From NCBI GenBank assembly GCA_011390575.1, contig JAABSE010000001.1, positions 1 to 64,000 of the forward strand: 64,000 bases of DNA, read 5' to 3'. Under the pieces are notes generated by a model, which made no database searches, was not told the DNA's origin, and worked only from the letters and a program-made list of their open reading frames with translations. This document shows positions 1-7,684 of the stretch, piece after piece. Numbering within the stretch: the stretch's first letter is position 1; every line of letters starts with the position of its first letter. The position numbers and the translations under genes are program-made. This DNA is from Sphingobacteriia bacterium (GTDB lineage: Bacteria > Bacteroidota > Bacteroidia > Bacteroidales > UBA7960).

Positions 1-97
1 TATAATTTTTCAAGACATCCGGTTCTTGATTAGTTGCTGGTATTCAGAAGAGTTACCCGAAAGGCAAAAAAAAGATTGATTAAAAAGCCGAAAAAAC

Positions 98-128
98 TTT
101 GGTAAATTCAGAATAGAAAGTACCTTTG
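98..128 (+). promoter_or_regulatory. Promoter of the tRNA-Lys pair
   Basis: TTTG at 98-101 and TACCTTTG at 121-128 are separated by exactly 19 bases, matching the Bacteroidota housekeeping promoter (TTTG, then TAnnTTTG). It lies about 60 bases upstream of the first tRNA, so it likely drives both copies. Confidence 0.75.
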
Positions 129-189
129 CACTCTCAAAAAAACAGGGACCCTTACGCAATAAATGATTCTTTGACACCCTGAAATGATT

Positions 190-262
190 GACTTGGTAGC
201 TCAGCTGGTAGAGCACATCCCTTTTAAGGATGGGGTCCTGGGTTCGAGCCCCAGCCAAGTCA
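190..262 (+). tRNA. tRNA-Lys (anticodon TTT), first copy
   Basis: The 73-base sequence folds as a cloverleaf: acceptor arm GACTTGG (190-196) pairs with CCAAGTC (255-261), with discriminator A262. The D arm GCTCAGCTGGTAGAGC, anticodon loop CTTTTAA with anticodon TTT, and the T arm with GGTTCGAGCC are all present. CCA is not encoded. An identical copy follows 20 bases downstream, and both are probably cut from one transcript. Confidence 0.97.
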
Positions 263-282
263 CTTTTTTTAGTTTAGGGACT

Positions 283-355
283 GACTTGGTAGCTCAGCTG
301 GTAGAGCACATCCCTTTTAAGGATGGGGTCCTGGGTTCGAGCCCCAGCCAAGTCA
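283..355 (+). tRNA. tRNA-Lys (anticodon TTT), second copy
   Basis: This is a perfect duplicate of the tRNA at 190-262, with the same arms, anticodon TTT and discriminator base, and CCA not encoded. It is followed 7 bases later by a strong terminator hairpin. The perfect identity fits recent duplication or gene conversion within a dosage pair. Confidence 0.97.
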
Positions 356-362
356 CAAAAAA

Positions 363-400
363 AACAGCTTTGTCGGTTATGTACAAAGCTGTTTTTTTTT
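363..400 (+). terminator. Rho-independent terminator after tRNA-Lys pair
   Basis: AACAGCTTTG (363-372) pairs perfectly with CAAAGCTGTT (384-393), followed by a long T run to 400. The A run before the stem may let it also terminate the converging minus-strand esterase gene. Confidence 0.9.
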
Positions 401-464
401 ATTCTTTTTTGAAATAATCACCGGATTTTCCGGGTTGATTCTTTCCGCTGCTGGTTACAGCATT

Positions 465-1316
465 TTATCTTTCTCTTTTCTTACCGAATATCCACGGTAA
501 AAGGTCTTCTTCTGCAAATGCAGGATCCCAGCTGTTGTGATCAATGCCTGGATACTCGGTGTAAGTTACAGTGCCGCCGGCTTCCTTAATCGCACTGACC
601 ATCATTCTTGATGCTTCTACGGGTACAACATTGTCATCGGCCCCATGAAAAATCCAAAGGGGCAGTTGTTTTGCATACTTGTGCACTTTTGTCGTGTCAC
701 CCCCTCCACAGATGGGAACAGCTGCTGCAAACCAATCAGGACGACGGTGAAGCAGATCGAAAATTCCAAAAGCGCCCATGGATAAACCCATGATATAAAC
801 CCTGTTCCGGTCCACTTCTTCCTTCTGCAATACTTCATCCATTAACTCCTTTACGAGTTGCATAGGAGCAGAGACAGGATAATCGTCCGCAGGAACAGAA
901 TCTCCATCCCTGCTTCTGCTCCCTATGATGTATTGGTCGACCCACTTTTCGTTTTCAGGGCATTGGGGGAAGATAACAATGGCAGGGTAGTTCTGTCTGT
1001 TATTTTCTTCCAGAAAGAGCTCTGAGCCATGCACAAGCTGTTTTTCATTGTCAGCGCCTCTTTCTCCTGCTCCGTGAAGGAACAGTACAACCGGATACTT
1101 TGCTCCCGGCTCCATTGCTTCAGGGTATAATATCCGGTAAGGCAACACGGAGCCATCAGTCCCGGTAAACTCTTTTTTAAGATACAGTTCTTTTTGGGCA
1201 TAAACCTGCGAAAAGCCTGCCGGTAAAACAATCGCAATAATTATTAAGATCTTTACAAAACCATTAATTATTGCATTCTTGCAGGTGCAGGGAAGGGGGA
1301 GTAGTTTTTTTGTCAT
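465..1316 (-). CDS. Secreted alpha/beta-hydrolase (esterase / dienelactone-hydrolase-like)
   Basis: This 283-residue protein starts with a hydrophobic export signal (about residues 20-40, ending VYA before QKELY). The mature part is an alpha/beta hydrolase: HGAGERG at 81-87 as oxyanion-hole region, nucleophile Ser179 in GLSMG, an acid near Asp227/228 (HGADD), and His260. Homologues of this shape are annotated as carboxylesterases or prolyl-oligopeptidase-like enzymes acting on small esters or carbohydrate esters outside the cytoplasm. The substrate cannot be told. The gene starts 59 bases after the alanine dehydrogenase stop on the same strand, so co-transcription with porX-tsaE-ald is possible. 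A downstream Met could be used instead, but the long start keeps the whole signal. Confidence 0.8.
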   Translation of the reverse strand: MTKKLLPLPCTCKNAIINGFVKILIIIAIVLPAGFSQVYAQKELYLKKEFTGTDGSVLPYRILYPEAMEPGAKYPVVLFLHGAGERGADNEKQLVHGSELFLEENNRQNYPAIVIFPQCPENEKWVDQYIIGSRSRDGDSVPADDYPVSAPMQLVKELMDEVLQKEEVDRNRVYIMGLSMGAFGIFDLLHRRPDWFAAAVPICGGGDTTKVHKYAKQLPLWIFHGADDNVVPVEASRMMVSAIKEAGGTVTYTEYPGIDHNSWDPAFAEEDLLPWIFGKKRER

Positions 1317-1375
1317 GAATCAGATTTTAAGATGGTAGGTTCTGTCAGTTCCTTCAAAAACATTAAGGGTACCAA

Positions 1376-2599
1376 TTACTGAAATGCTGCCATAAGCAAT
1401 TCAATATCCTGGTAGTGGAGACTAAAACATTCGCCGATATACTGATTGGTGAGGGTGCCGTTGAACAGATAGACTCCCTGACGCACTCCGCTTTCTCTTT
1501 TTAGCATATTTACGATGCCTCCCTGCTCCCCGATATTGATTAAAACCGGAGCAAAGAAATTGCTGAAAGCATAGGATGCAGTGTGTGGCACACGGGAAGC
1601 AATATTAGGGACACAATAATGGATAACATCATGTTTTTTGAAAATGGGCTCCGAATGGTTGGTAACCCTGGAGGTTTCTATACAACCCCCCTGATCGATG
1701 CTCACATCAATAATTACAGAACCGTATTTCATCTGCGAAACCATATCTTCGCTCACTACTACCGGTGAATGTCCGTAAGGAGAATGGATGGCCCCGATAA
1801 CCACATCGGCAGTCCGGAGGGCCTTGGCAAGTACTTTAGGTTGCAGGATGCTTGTAAAGATGCGGGTATTGAGGTTGTTCTGAAGCCGGCGGAGCTTGTA
1901 AACCGAGTTATCAAAAACCTTTACCATTGCACCCAGCCCCATGGCGGCCCTTACAGCAAATTCACCCACTGTACCGGCACCCAGAATGACTACCTCGGTA
2001 GGGGTAATCCCTGAAAAACCTCCAAACATCCTTCCTTTGCCGTATTTCTTCTGGCAAAGGTATTCGGCTGCAATAAGTATGGATGTATTGCCGGCAATCT
2101 CACTCATACTTCTCACCAAAGGAAACGTATTGGTTTTGTCCTTGATAAGCTCAAAAGCAATGGCATTGACCTTTTTATCCATCAGGGCTTTAAAATACGC
2201 CGCTGACTGAACCGGGAGGGTTAAGGTTGACATGAGCGTTTGCCCGGGTTTCAGGTATTTGATCTCTTCCGGTGTTAAGGGAGATATTTTAATGATAATA
2301 TCCGCTTTGTATACTTCTGCCGTTTCATATACTACTTCTGCTCCGGCTTCACTGTATTCACTGTCGGGGAAATGGGCATTGATTCCTGCTCCTTTTTCAA
2401 TCATAACCCTGTGGCCATTCTGGCAAAGCAGCGCCACTGCTTCGGGTGCAAGGGGTACACGATTTTCCTGGAATGTGATTTCTTTGGGTATTCCTATCAA
2501 AAGGCTGTTTTTTCTGTTTCTTACTTCGAGGGTTTCTTCCTGGGGAAGAAGTTTTCCTGTTGAACTGAAGAACATGTACTCCGGACCTTTGGTATGCAT
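1376..2599 (-). CDS. ald: Alanine dehydrogenase
   Basis: The 407-residue protein belongs to the alanine dehydrogenase / NAD(P) transhydrogenase alpha family, converting L-alanine to pyruvate and ammonia with NAD. Visible family segments are IPKEITFQENRVPLAPEAV near residue 38, the KADIIIKISPL region, the Rossmann loop ILGAGTVGEFAVRAA near 205-220, and VIIDVSIDQGGCIETS, typical of this family. About 30 extra residues precede the usual start, and Met9 is an alternative start. The stop of tsaE lies only 18 bases upstream, so the gene is probably the last or second-last member of a porX-tsaE-ald operon. Family assignment is firm; the choice between alanine dehydrogenase and a transhydrogenase-like role is less so. 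Confidence 0.88.
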   Translation of the reverse strand: MHTKGPEYMFFSSTGKLLPQEETLEVRNRKNSLLIGIPKEITFQENRVPLAPEAVALLCQNGHRVMIEKGAGINAHFPDSEYSEAGAEVVYETAEVYKADIIIKISPLTPEEIKYLKPGQTLMSTLTLPVQSAAYFKALMDKKVNAIAFELIKDKTNTFPLVRSMSEIAGNTSILIAAEYLCQKKYGKGRMFGGFSGITPTEVVILGAGTVGEFAVRAAMGLGAMVKVFDNSVYKLRRLQNNLNTRIFTSILQPKVLAKALRTADVVIGAIHSPYGHSPVVVSEDMVSQMKYGSVIIDVSIDQGGCIETSRVTNHSEPIFKKHDVIHYCVPNIASRVPHTASYAFSNFFAPVLINIGEQGGIVNMLKRESGVRQGVYLFNGTLTNQYIGECFSLHYQDIELLMAAFQ

Positions 2600-2617
2600 A
2601 GCTGGGGGCTGTTAGAA

Positions 2618-3040
2618 TTATATTTGTTTTTCGTACCTGATGTTGCGCAATCCATCCTGCTCTTCAAGATAAATCTTTATACAATCCTCGGGAAGCAGGG
2701 TCTCTATCTTTTCCGGCCATTCGATAAAACAGTAATTGCCACTGTAAAAATAATCTTCGTAGCCAATGTCGAAGGCTTCTTCAATCTTTTTGAGACGATA
2801 GAAATCAAAGTGATAGAATGAATTTCCGTTTTCCGACAGGTACTGATTTACAATGGAGAAGGTTGGACTTCCAACTATATCTGTAACGTTGAAGTATTCA
2901 CAAATTGCTTTGATAAGTGTAGTCTTCCCTACACCCATTTTCCCGTAAAAAGCAAGAATTTTTGCCCGGGGATTGTCCTTTACAATCATTTCAGCAATAC
3001 TTGCAAGCTGGTCTTCAGTAAAATCTTTATTAACTTCCAT
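2618..3040 (-). CDS. tsaE: TsaE, ATPase of the tRNA t6A-synthesis complex
   Basis: The 140-residue protein matches TsaE (YjeE), the small P-loop ATPase that works with TsaB and TsaD in making threonylcarbamoyl-adenosine at position 37 of ANN-decoding tRNAs. The P loop is GKMGVGKTTL (about 34-43). The switch-like GSPTFSIVNQY stretch and HFDFYRL are typical of TsaE. The motif CFIEWPEKI near residue 104 is the Walker B equivalent, and TsaE proteins normally carry this E-W-P/G. It sits 19 bases after porX and 18 before ald on the same strand. Confidence 0.95.
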   Translation of the reverse strand: MEVNKDFTEDQLASIAEMIVKDNPRAKILAFYGKMGVGKTTLIKAICEYFNVTDIVGSPTFSIVNQYLSENGNSFYHFDFYRLKKIEEAFDIGYEDYFYSGNYCFIEWPEKIETLLPEDCIKIYLEEQDGLRNIRYEKQI

Positions 3041-3059
3041 TTCGGGATTTATAATTGTT

Positions 3060-4610
3060 TTAGCGTGCTTTCAGGTAAACAAACGGGAGAAGCATTTCTT
3101 CCATGGAGACTCCTCCGTGCTGAAAGGTGTTTTTATAATAATTTACATAATAGTTGAAATTGTTGGGATAGGCAAAAAAGTTGTCTTCCCGGGCGAAAAT
3201 GTAACTTGAGCTTATGTTTGTACGTGGCAGATAAATGTCCTGAGGCTGCCTTACTTCAAATACCTCGCCGGCATTGTACTGAAGGTTTTTGCCGGTTTTG
3301 TACCGCAGATTGGTATTGGTGTTTTTATCTCCGGTTACGCGGGTGGGATGCGATACTTTTATAGAACCGTGATCGGTGGTGAGAATGATATTGATTTTTT
3401 TCTCCTGTAAAATTCTGATGATATCAAGTAAGGGAGAATGTTCAAACCATGAAAGGGTAAGTGAGCGGTAAGCCGCTTCATCATCGGCCAGTTCCTTGAT
3501 TACTTCCATGTCGGTGCGGGCGTGAGAGAGCATGTCCACAAAGTTGTAAACCAGGATGTTGAGTTTTTTGTCGGTATAATTGCTTAGGTTTTCCAGCATT
3601 TTCTTACCGGCATTGAGATTGAGAATTTTGTGGTAGTTGAAGGGGATTTGCAAACCTAACCGCTTGAGTTGTTCAGCGAAAAGCTCTGACTCAAACTGGT
3701 TGCGGGTTCCTTCATCTCCTTCTCCTACCCAGTATTGCGGAAAACGCTTTTCTATTTCCGAAGGTAATAACCCACTGAAAAATGCATTGCGTGCATATTG
3801 TGTTGCGGTGGGCAAAATACTGTAAATCAAATCTTCCTGCTCTACACGATAGTAATTTTCAATAACGGGTTGCAGTATTTTCCATTGGTCAAAACGCAGG
3901 TTGTCGACAACGATAAGGAAGAACTTCTGATCATCTTTCAACAGGGGGAAAACTTTCTCTTTCATGGCGATGTGAGAAAGCATGGGCTTTTCGTCAGCCT
4001 TCCCGCTAAGCCAGTCGCGGTAGTTGTTCATAACAAACTTGCAAAAGACCGTATTGGCTTCAGACTTCTGCATCTTGAAAATTTCACTCAACCCGTCATC
4101 CTGCGATTTGTCCAGCTCAAGCTCCCAGTATATTATCTTGCGGTATATCTCTTCCCAGGACTCCAAATCAGGCCTGTCACTTATTTCCATGCTGATGTGC
4201 CTGAACTCCTGCTGATAACCCATGGTGGTTTTTTCACTCATCAGCTTTTTATTGTCCAGGTTCTTTTTAATGGAAAGAAGAATCTGGTTTGGGTTTACGG
4301 GTTTTATGAGGTAATCGGAAATGTTACTGCCAATTGCTTCGTTCATGATCGACTCCTCTTCGCTTTTGGTAATCATCACCACCGGCAACCGGGGTTGTTT
4401 CCCCTTGATTTTACTCAGGGTTTCCAGACCTGTGAGACCGGGCATATTCTCGTCGAGGAAAACAATATCGAAGTTGTTGCTTAATACCAGATCCAGCGCT
4501 TCATCTCCACTTTGTGCCGTTGAAACCTGGTAACCTTTTTGTTCAAGAAATATAATATGTGGTTTCAGTAGCTCTATCTCGTCATCAGCCCATAAAATTC
4601 TAACACTCAT
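3060..4610 (-). CDS. porX: PorX-type response regulator with PglZ / alkaline-phosphatase-fold output domain
   Basis: The 516-residue protein has an N-terminal receiver (acidic pair D9/D10, phospho-acceptor Asp53 in FLDENMPG, Lys82) and a large C-terminal domain of the PglZ / alkaline phosphatase superfamily (roughly 200-510, with the VVDNLRFDQW segment and ILTTDHGS metal-ligand motif). This architecture is that of PorX, which in Porphyromonas gingivalis pairs with PorY and controls type IX secretion genes together with the SigP sigma factor. No DNA-binding domain is present, consistent with the family acting through protein partners or a phosphodiesterase activity. It is first in a row with tsaE and ald. 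A secreted protein with a T9SS tail is encoded at 48867-50159, supporting a functional T9SS in this organism. Confidence 0.92.
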   Translation of the reverse strand: MSVRILWADDEIELLKPHIIFLEQKGYQVSTAQSGDEALDLVLSNNFDIVFLDENMPGLTGLETLSKIKGKQPRLPVVMITKSEEESIMNEAIGSNISDYLIKPVNPNQILLSIKKNLDNKKLMSEKTTMGYQQEFRHISMEISDRPDLESWEEIYRKIIYWELELDKSQDDGLSEIFKMQKSEANTVFCKFVMNNYRDWLSGKADEKPMLSHIAMKEKVFPLLKDDQKFFLIVVDNLRFDQWKILQPVIENYYRVEQEDLIYSILPTATQYARNAFFSGLLPSEIEKRFPQYWVGEGDEGTRNQFESELFAEQLKRLGLQIPFNYHKILNLNAGKKMLENLSNYTDKKLNILVYNFVDMLSHARTDMEVIKELADDEAAYRSLTLSWFEHSPLLDIIRILQEKKINIILTTDHGSIKVSHPTRVTGDKNTNTNLRYKTGKNLQYNAGEVFEVRQPQDIYLPRTNISSSYIFAREDNFFAYPNNFNYYVNYYKNTFQHGGVSMEEMLLPFVYLKAR

Positions 4611-5187
4611 ATGTAAATTGTTTTAAGTTTAATACCTGAAAATTGATTGCAATAGTGAAATTAGATGCTTGTCAGAAACGAGGGTGAAAAGTGATTTCAC
4701 CCATTGTTAAAACATCACTATGTAAACGGTGAATTGGCGTTTTATTGCTTTCTTCTGTCCATAGAACATCGTATTAAACTTGTGCTGAAAAACCATTTTT
4801 ATCTATTTATAATTTGATTTATCCGGTCTGATGAATCAACCGCAAAAAGCGGATAAATTGCCGGTTTAAGTTGTCCTGACCATTTCAGCCCGGGCCAATT
4901 ATGAGCATCCGCGCATGTGTCAATAGTATTACCATCGCTCAGCTTGTATTAGTGTATTTGCAAGTTGGTGTAAAAATTTCTTCTTATTTATGTTCTTCCG
5001 TGTCTTTTTTAACTTTGCTTATCCTAACAAAAGTAAGGATAAAATATGAATTTTTCTTAGAAGTACAAATGCGATTTACCCTGAAAAAAGGTTTTTTTGT
5101 AAATGTTTTCATCATGAGACAATAAAAATATGTAGGTTTGTAATCCCAATTTGGATTTATGGGTGCAGAGAGCGAAGAAGTGAGTGT
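4611..5187. other. Divergent intergenic region between porX and the HD-domain gene
   Basis: This 577-base AT-rich stretch has no convincing gene; the 74-codon open frame at 4901-5125 has no homology I recognise and poor coding character. It holds a perfect 8-bp inverted repeat GGGTGAAA (4682-4689) / TTTCACCC (4695-4702) about 75 bases upstream of porX, a possible regulator site. TAGGTTTG at 5133-5140 could be the -7 box for the HD gene, but no well-spaced TTTG precedes it. Confidence 0.5.
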
Positions 5188-6444
5188 ATGAGTGAACTGA
5201 GCAGGAATAAACTTAAGATATTTAATGATCCGGTATATGGATTTATCAATATACCGGATGCAGAGCTGTTTGATGTTTTAGAACATCCTTATTTTCAGCG
5301 CCTCAGAAGAATTAAGCAATTGGGCTTGTCGCACCTGGTTTATCCCGGAGCTTTGCATACCCGTTTTCATCATGCCCTGGGCGCCATGTACCTTATGAGC
5401 CAGGCTCTTGAGGTATTAAAAACCAAGGGACATGATATAACCCCCGAAGAAAGCAAAGCAGTGCTTTTAGCCATTCTTCTTCACGATATTGGGCACGGAC
5501 CTTTCTCGCATGCACTGGAACATACCCTGGTAGATGGACTGGATCATGAACAACTTTCCTTTTTATTTATGGAGCGTCTCAGGCATTTGCAACCTGAAGG
5601 AATTGGTATGGCGATGGAGATTTTCCGCAACCGGTATCCCAAAAAATACCTTCATCAGTTGGTAAGCGGTCAACTCGATATGGATCGCCTGGATTATCTC
5701 AACCGCGATAGTTTCTTTACCGGTGTATCAGAAGGGGTAGTAAGCTATGACCGTATTATCAAAACGCTCAATGTGGCTGACGATAGACTGGTAACCGATG
5801 AAAAGGGTATTTATTCGCTTGAAAAATTTGTTATCGCCCGCAGGTTAATGTATTGGCAGGTGTATCTTCATAAAACGGTGATTTCAGCTGAAAGATTGCT
5901 CATTACCATTTTGCAAAGAGCACGTGAGCTGGCCCGAAACGGACACGATTTGTTTGCTACACCTCCTTTTAAAAGATTTTTAATCCATTCGTGCTCACTG
6001 CAGGATTTTTACAACGATAAGAAACTACTGGAAGATTTTGCTTTACTGGATGATTTCGATGTTTTTACTTCTATCAAGGTTTGGACAGGATACGCTGATA
6101 AAGTACTTGCTGAATTGTGCAAAAGACTGGTGGCCCGCAAGTTGTTTAAAATAGAAATCCAGAAAGAAACATTTGATCCGCAATGGGTAGAAGAAATCCG
6201 TGAAAAGACAGCTCATGTATTAAAGCTCAGTGCTGAAGATGTGAAGTATTTTGTGCTGGAGGGACATACCGAAAATAATGCCTACGATCCGGGGGTTGGA
6301 AATATCTGGATCATGCAGAAAAACGGACAAATAAGCGATATGGCAGAAATTTCGGATCAGCTTAACATCCGGGTCTTGTCCAATCCCGTTAAGAAGTATT
6401 ACATTTGCTATCCCAAAGAAGTGTGGGAGTTATCTTCAAAATAA
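5188..6444 (+). CDS. HD-domain phosphohydrolase (SAMHD1/dNTPase-like)
   Basis: This 418-residue cytoplasmic protein has the HD metal-binding pattern of the SAMHD1/dNTP triphosphohydrolase branch: RFHH at 59-62, the HD pair His99-Asp100 in LLHDIGHGPFSHALEH, and GQLDMDRLDYLNRDS near 161-175 supplying the last metal ligand. The early segment DPVYGFI and LRRIKQLGLSHLVYPGALHTRF match the usual N-terminal signature. Homologues hydrolyse deoxynucleoside triphosphates or remain uncharacterised; the substrate here is unknown. The gene sits 76 bases before lpxD, a common Bacteroidota neighbourhood, with no sign of direct functional coupling to lipid A. Confidence 0.85.
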   Translation: MSELSRNKLKIFNDPVYGFINIPDAELFDVLEHPYFQRLRRIKQLGLSHLVYPGALHTRFHHALGAMYLMSQALEVLKTKGHDITPEESKAVLLAILLHDIGHGPFSHALEHTLVDGLDHEQLSFLFMERLRHLQPEGIGMAMEIFRNRYPKKYLHQLVSGQLDMDRLDYLNRDSFFTGVSEGVVSYDRIIKTLNVADDRLVTDEKGIYSLEKFVIARRLMYWQVYLHKTVISAERLLITILQRARELARNGHDLFATPPFKRFLIHSCSLQDFYNDKKLLEDFALLDDFDVFTSIKVWTGYADKVLAELCKRLVARKLFKIEIQKETFDPQWVEEIREKTAHVLKLSAEDVKYFVLEGHTENNAYDPGVGNIWIMQKNGQISDMAEISDQLNIRVLSNPVKKYYICYPKEVWELSSK

Positions 6445-6520
6445 CTAATTTTAAACAGCTATTGAAGGGCGCTCTGCTCTGCAAGTTACAATTATTCTTT
6501 AACTAAAACATAATCAATTG

Positions 6521-7561
6521 ATGGAATTCACAGCCAGGCAAATAGCAGATTACCTGAAGGGTGAAATAGAGGGTGATCCGGACGTAAAAGTTCATACCGT
6601 ATCAAAAATTGAAGAGGCCCAGGGTGGAAGTTTATCCTTTCTGGCCAACCCCGCTTATACTCCCTGGATATACAAAACAAACGCCAGTATTGTGCTTGTA
6701 AACAAGGATTTCCGGCCGGAAATTCCACTTCGGTGTACCCTGGTAAAAGTAGATAATGCCTATAATGCGCTGGCCGGTTTGCTCAGCCTCTACAAGAAGA
6801 GCTTACCCCAAAAACAAGGTATTTCATCGCTGGCTTCGGTACCGGAGAGCGCCAAAACCGGTAAAGATATCTACATCGGTGAATTTGCTGTTATCGGAGA
6901 AAATGTATTCCTGGGAGATAATGTTAAAATTTACCCCCACTGCTACATTGGTGATAATACGGTTATTAAAGATAACAGTACACTCTATGCCGGAGTTAAG
7001 GTATACGACCAATGCATAATCGGACAGGATTGCACCATCCATTCAGGCGCTGTAATTGGTGCTGATGGATTCGGGTTTGCTCCCCAGAGTGATAATAATT
7101 ATATGAAAATTGCCCAGATTGGAAATGTCATTCTGGAAGATCATGTGGAAATAGGTGCCAATACTACCATTGACAGAGCTACAATGGGGTCTACTGTGAT
7201 TCAGAAAGGGGTGAAACTTGATAATCTCATACAAGTTGCCCATAATGTTGTTGTAGGCGAAAATACTGTAATAGCTGCCCAAACCGGGATTGCCGGTTCA
7301 AGTAAGGTTGGCAAAAACTGTATGATCGGGGGACAGGTAGGAATCAGCGGCCATATTTCCGTGGGCGATGAAGTGAAAATTGCTGCCCAGTCAGGCTTAT
7401 CTTCCGGGGTAAAGAAGGGCAAAATTATCATGGGTGCCCCGGCATTTGATCACGATAAGTATATTAAAGCATATATTCATTTCAGGAATCTTGAAAAACT
7501 GGTGAAGCGAATAGATGACCTGGAAAAACAAGTTGATAATCTAATCGGCAAAGACGCATAA
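6521..7561 (+). CDS. lpxD: LpxD, UDP-3-O-acylglucosamine N-acyltransferase
   Basis: LpxD adds the second (N-linked) 3-hydroxyacyl chain to UDP-3-O-acyl-glucosamine in lipid A synthesis. The 346-residue protein has the N-terminal uridine-binding domain (1-100) followed by a left-handed beta-helix of hexapeptide repeats (about 105-310), the segment GADGFGFAP at 180-188, and His241 in QVAHNVVVG corresponding to the catalytic His. A C-terminal helix of about 35 residues forms the acyl carrier protein contact. The ATG at 6521 is preferred over the in-frame TTG directly before it at 6518. The gene is followed 123 bases later by lpxC-fabZ. Confidence 0.95.
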   Translation: MEFTARQIADYLKGEIEGDPDVKVHTVSKIEEAQGGSLSFLANPAYTPWIYKTNASIVLVNKDFRPEIPLRCTLVKVDNAYNALAGLLSLYKKSLPQKQGISSLASVPESAKTGKDIYIGEFAVIGENVFLGDNVKIYPHCYIGDNTVIKDNSTLYAGVKVYDQCIIGQDCTIHSGAVIGADGFGFAPQSDNNYMKIAQIGNVILEDHVEIGANTTIDRATMGSTVIQKGVKLDNLIQVAHNVVVGENTVIAAQTGIAGSSKVGKNCMIGGQVGISGHISVGDEVKIAAQSGLSSGVKKGKIIMGAPAFDHDKYIKAYIHFRNLEKLVKRIDDLEKQVDNLIGKDA

Positions 7562-7582
7562 CAGCCTGAAAAAATAAATTTA

Positions 7583-7590
7583 TATCTTTG
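7583..7590 (+). promoter_or_regulatory. Possible -7 box of lpxC-fabZ
   Basis: TATCTTTG fits the Bacteroidota TAnnTTTG element and lies 94 bases before the lpxC-fabZ start. No TTTG is found 19-21 bases upstream, so the assignment is tentative. Confidence 0.35.
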
Positions 7591-7684
7591 CAGGATTTTT
7601 CACCCCGGATGGGCATTCGGGGGAAAATATTTTTTTTACCAGATTGATAAATATTTTGAAGAAAACTAATAACAGACTTCAATT

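Noticed and set aside
184..417. 77-codon plus-strand frame over the tRNA region
   Set aside because: It is the translation of two identical tRNA genes and a terminator; the repeated peptide is produced by the tRNA duplication.
923..1237. 104-codon minus-strand frame inside the esterase
   Set aside because: It is out of frame within a gene with a complete catalytic triad and has no recognisable domain.
3798..4484. 228-codon plus-strand frame opposite porX
   Set aside because: It is the antisense shadow of porX, whose receiver and PglZ motifs are intact.
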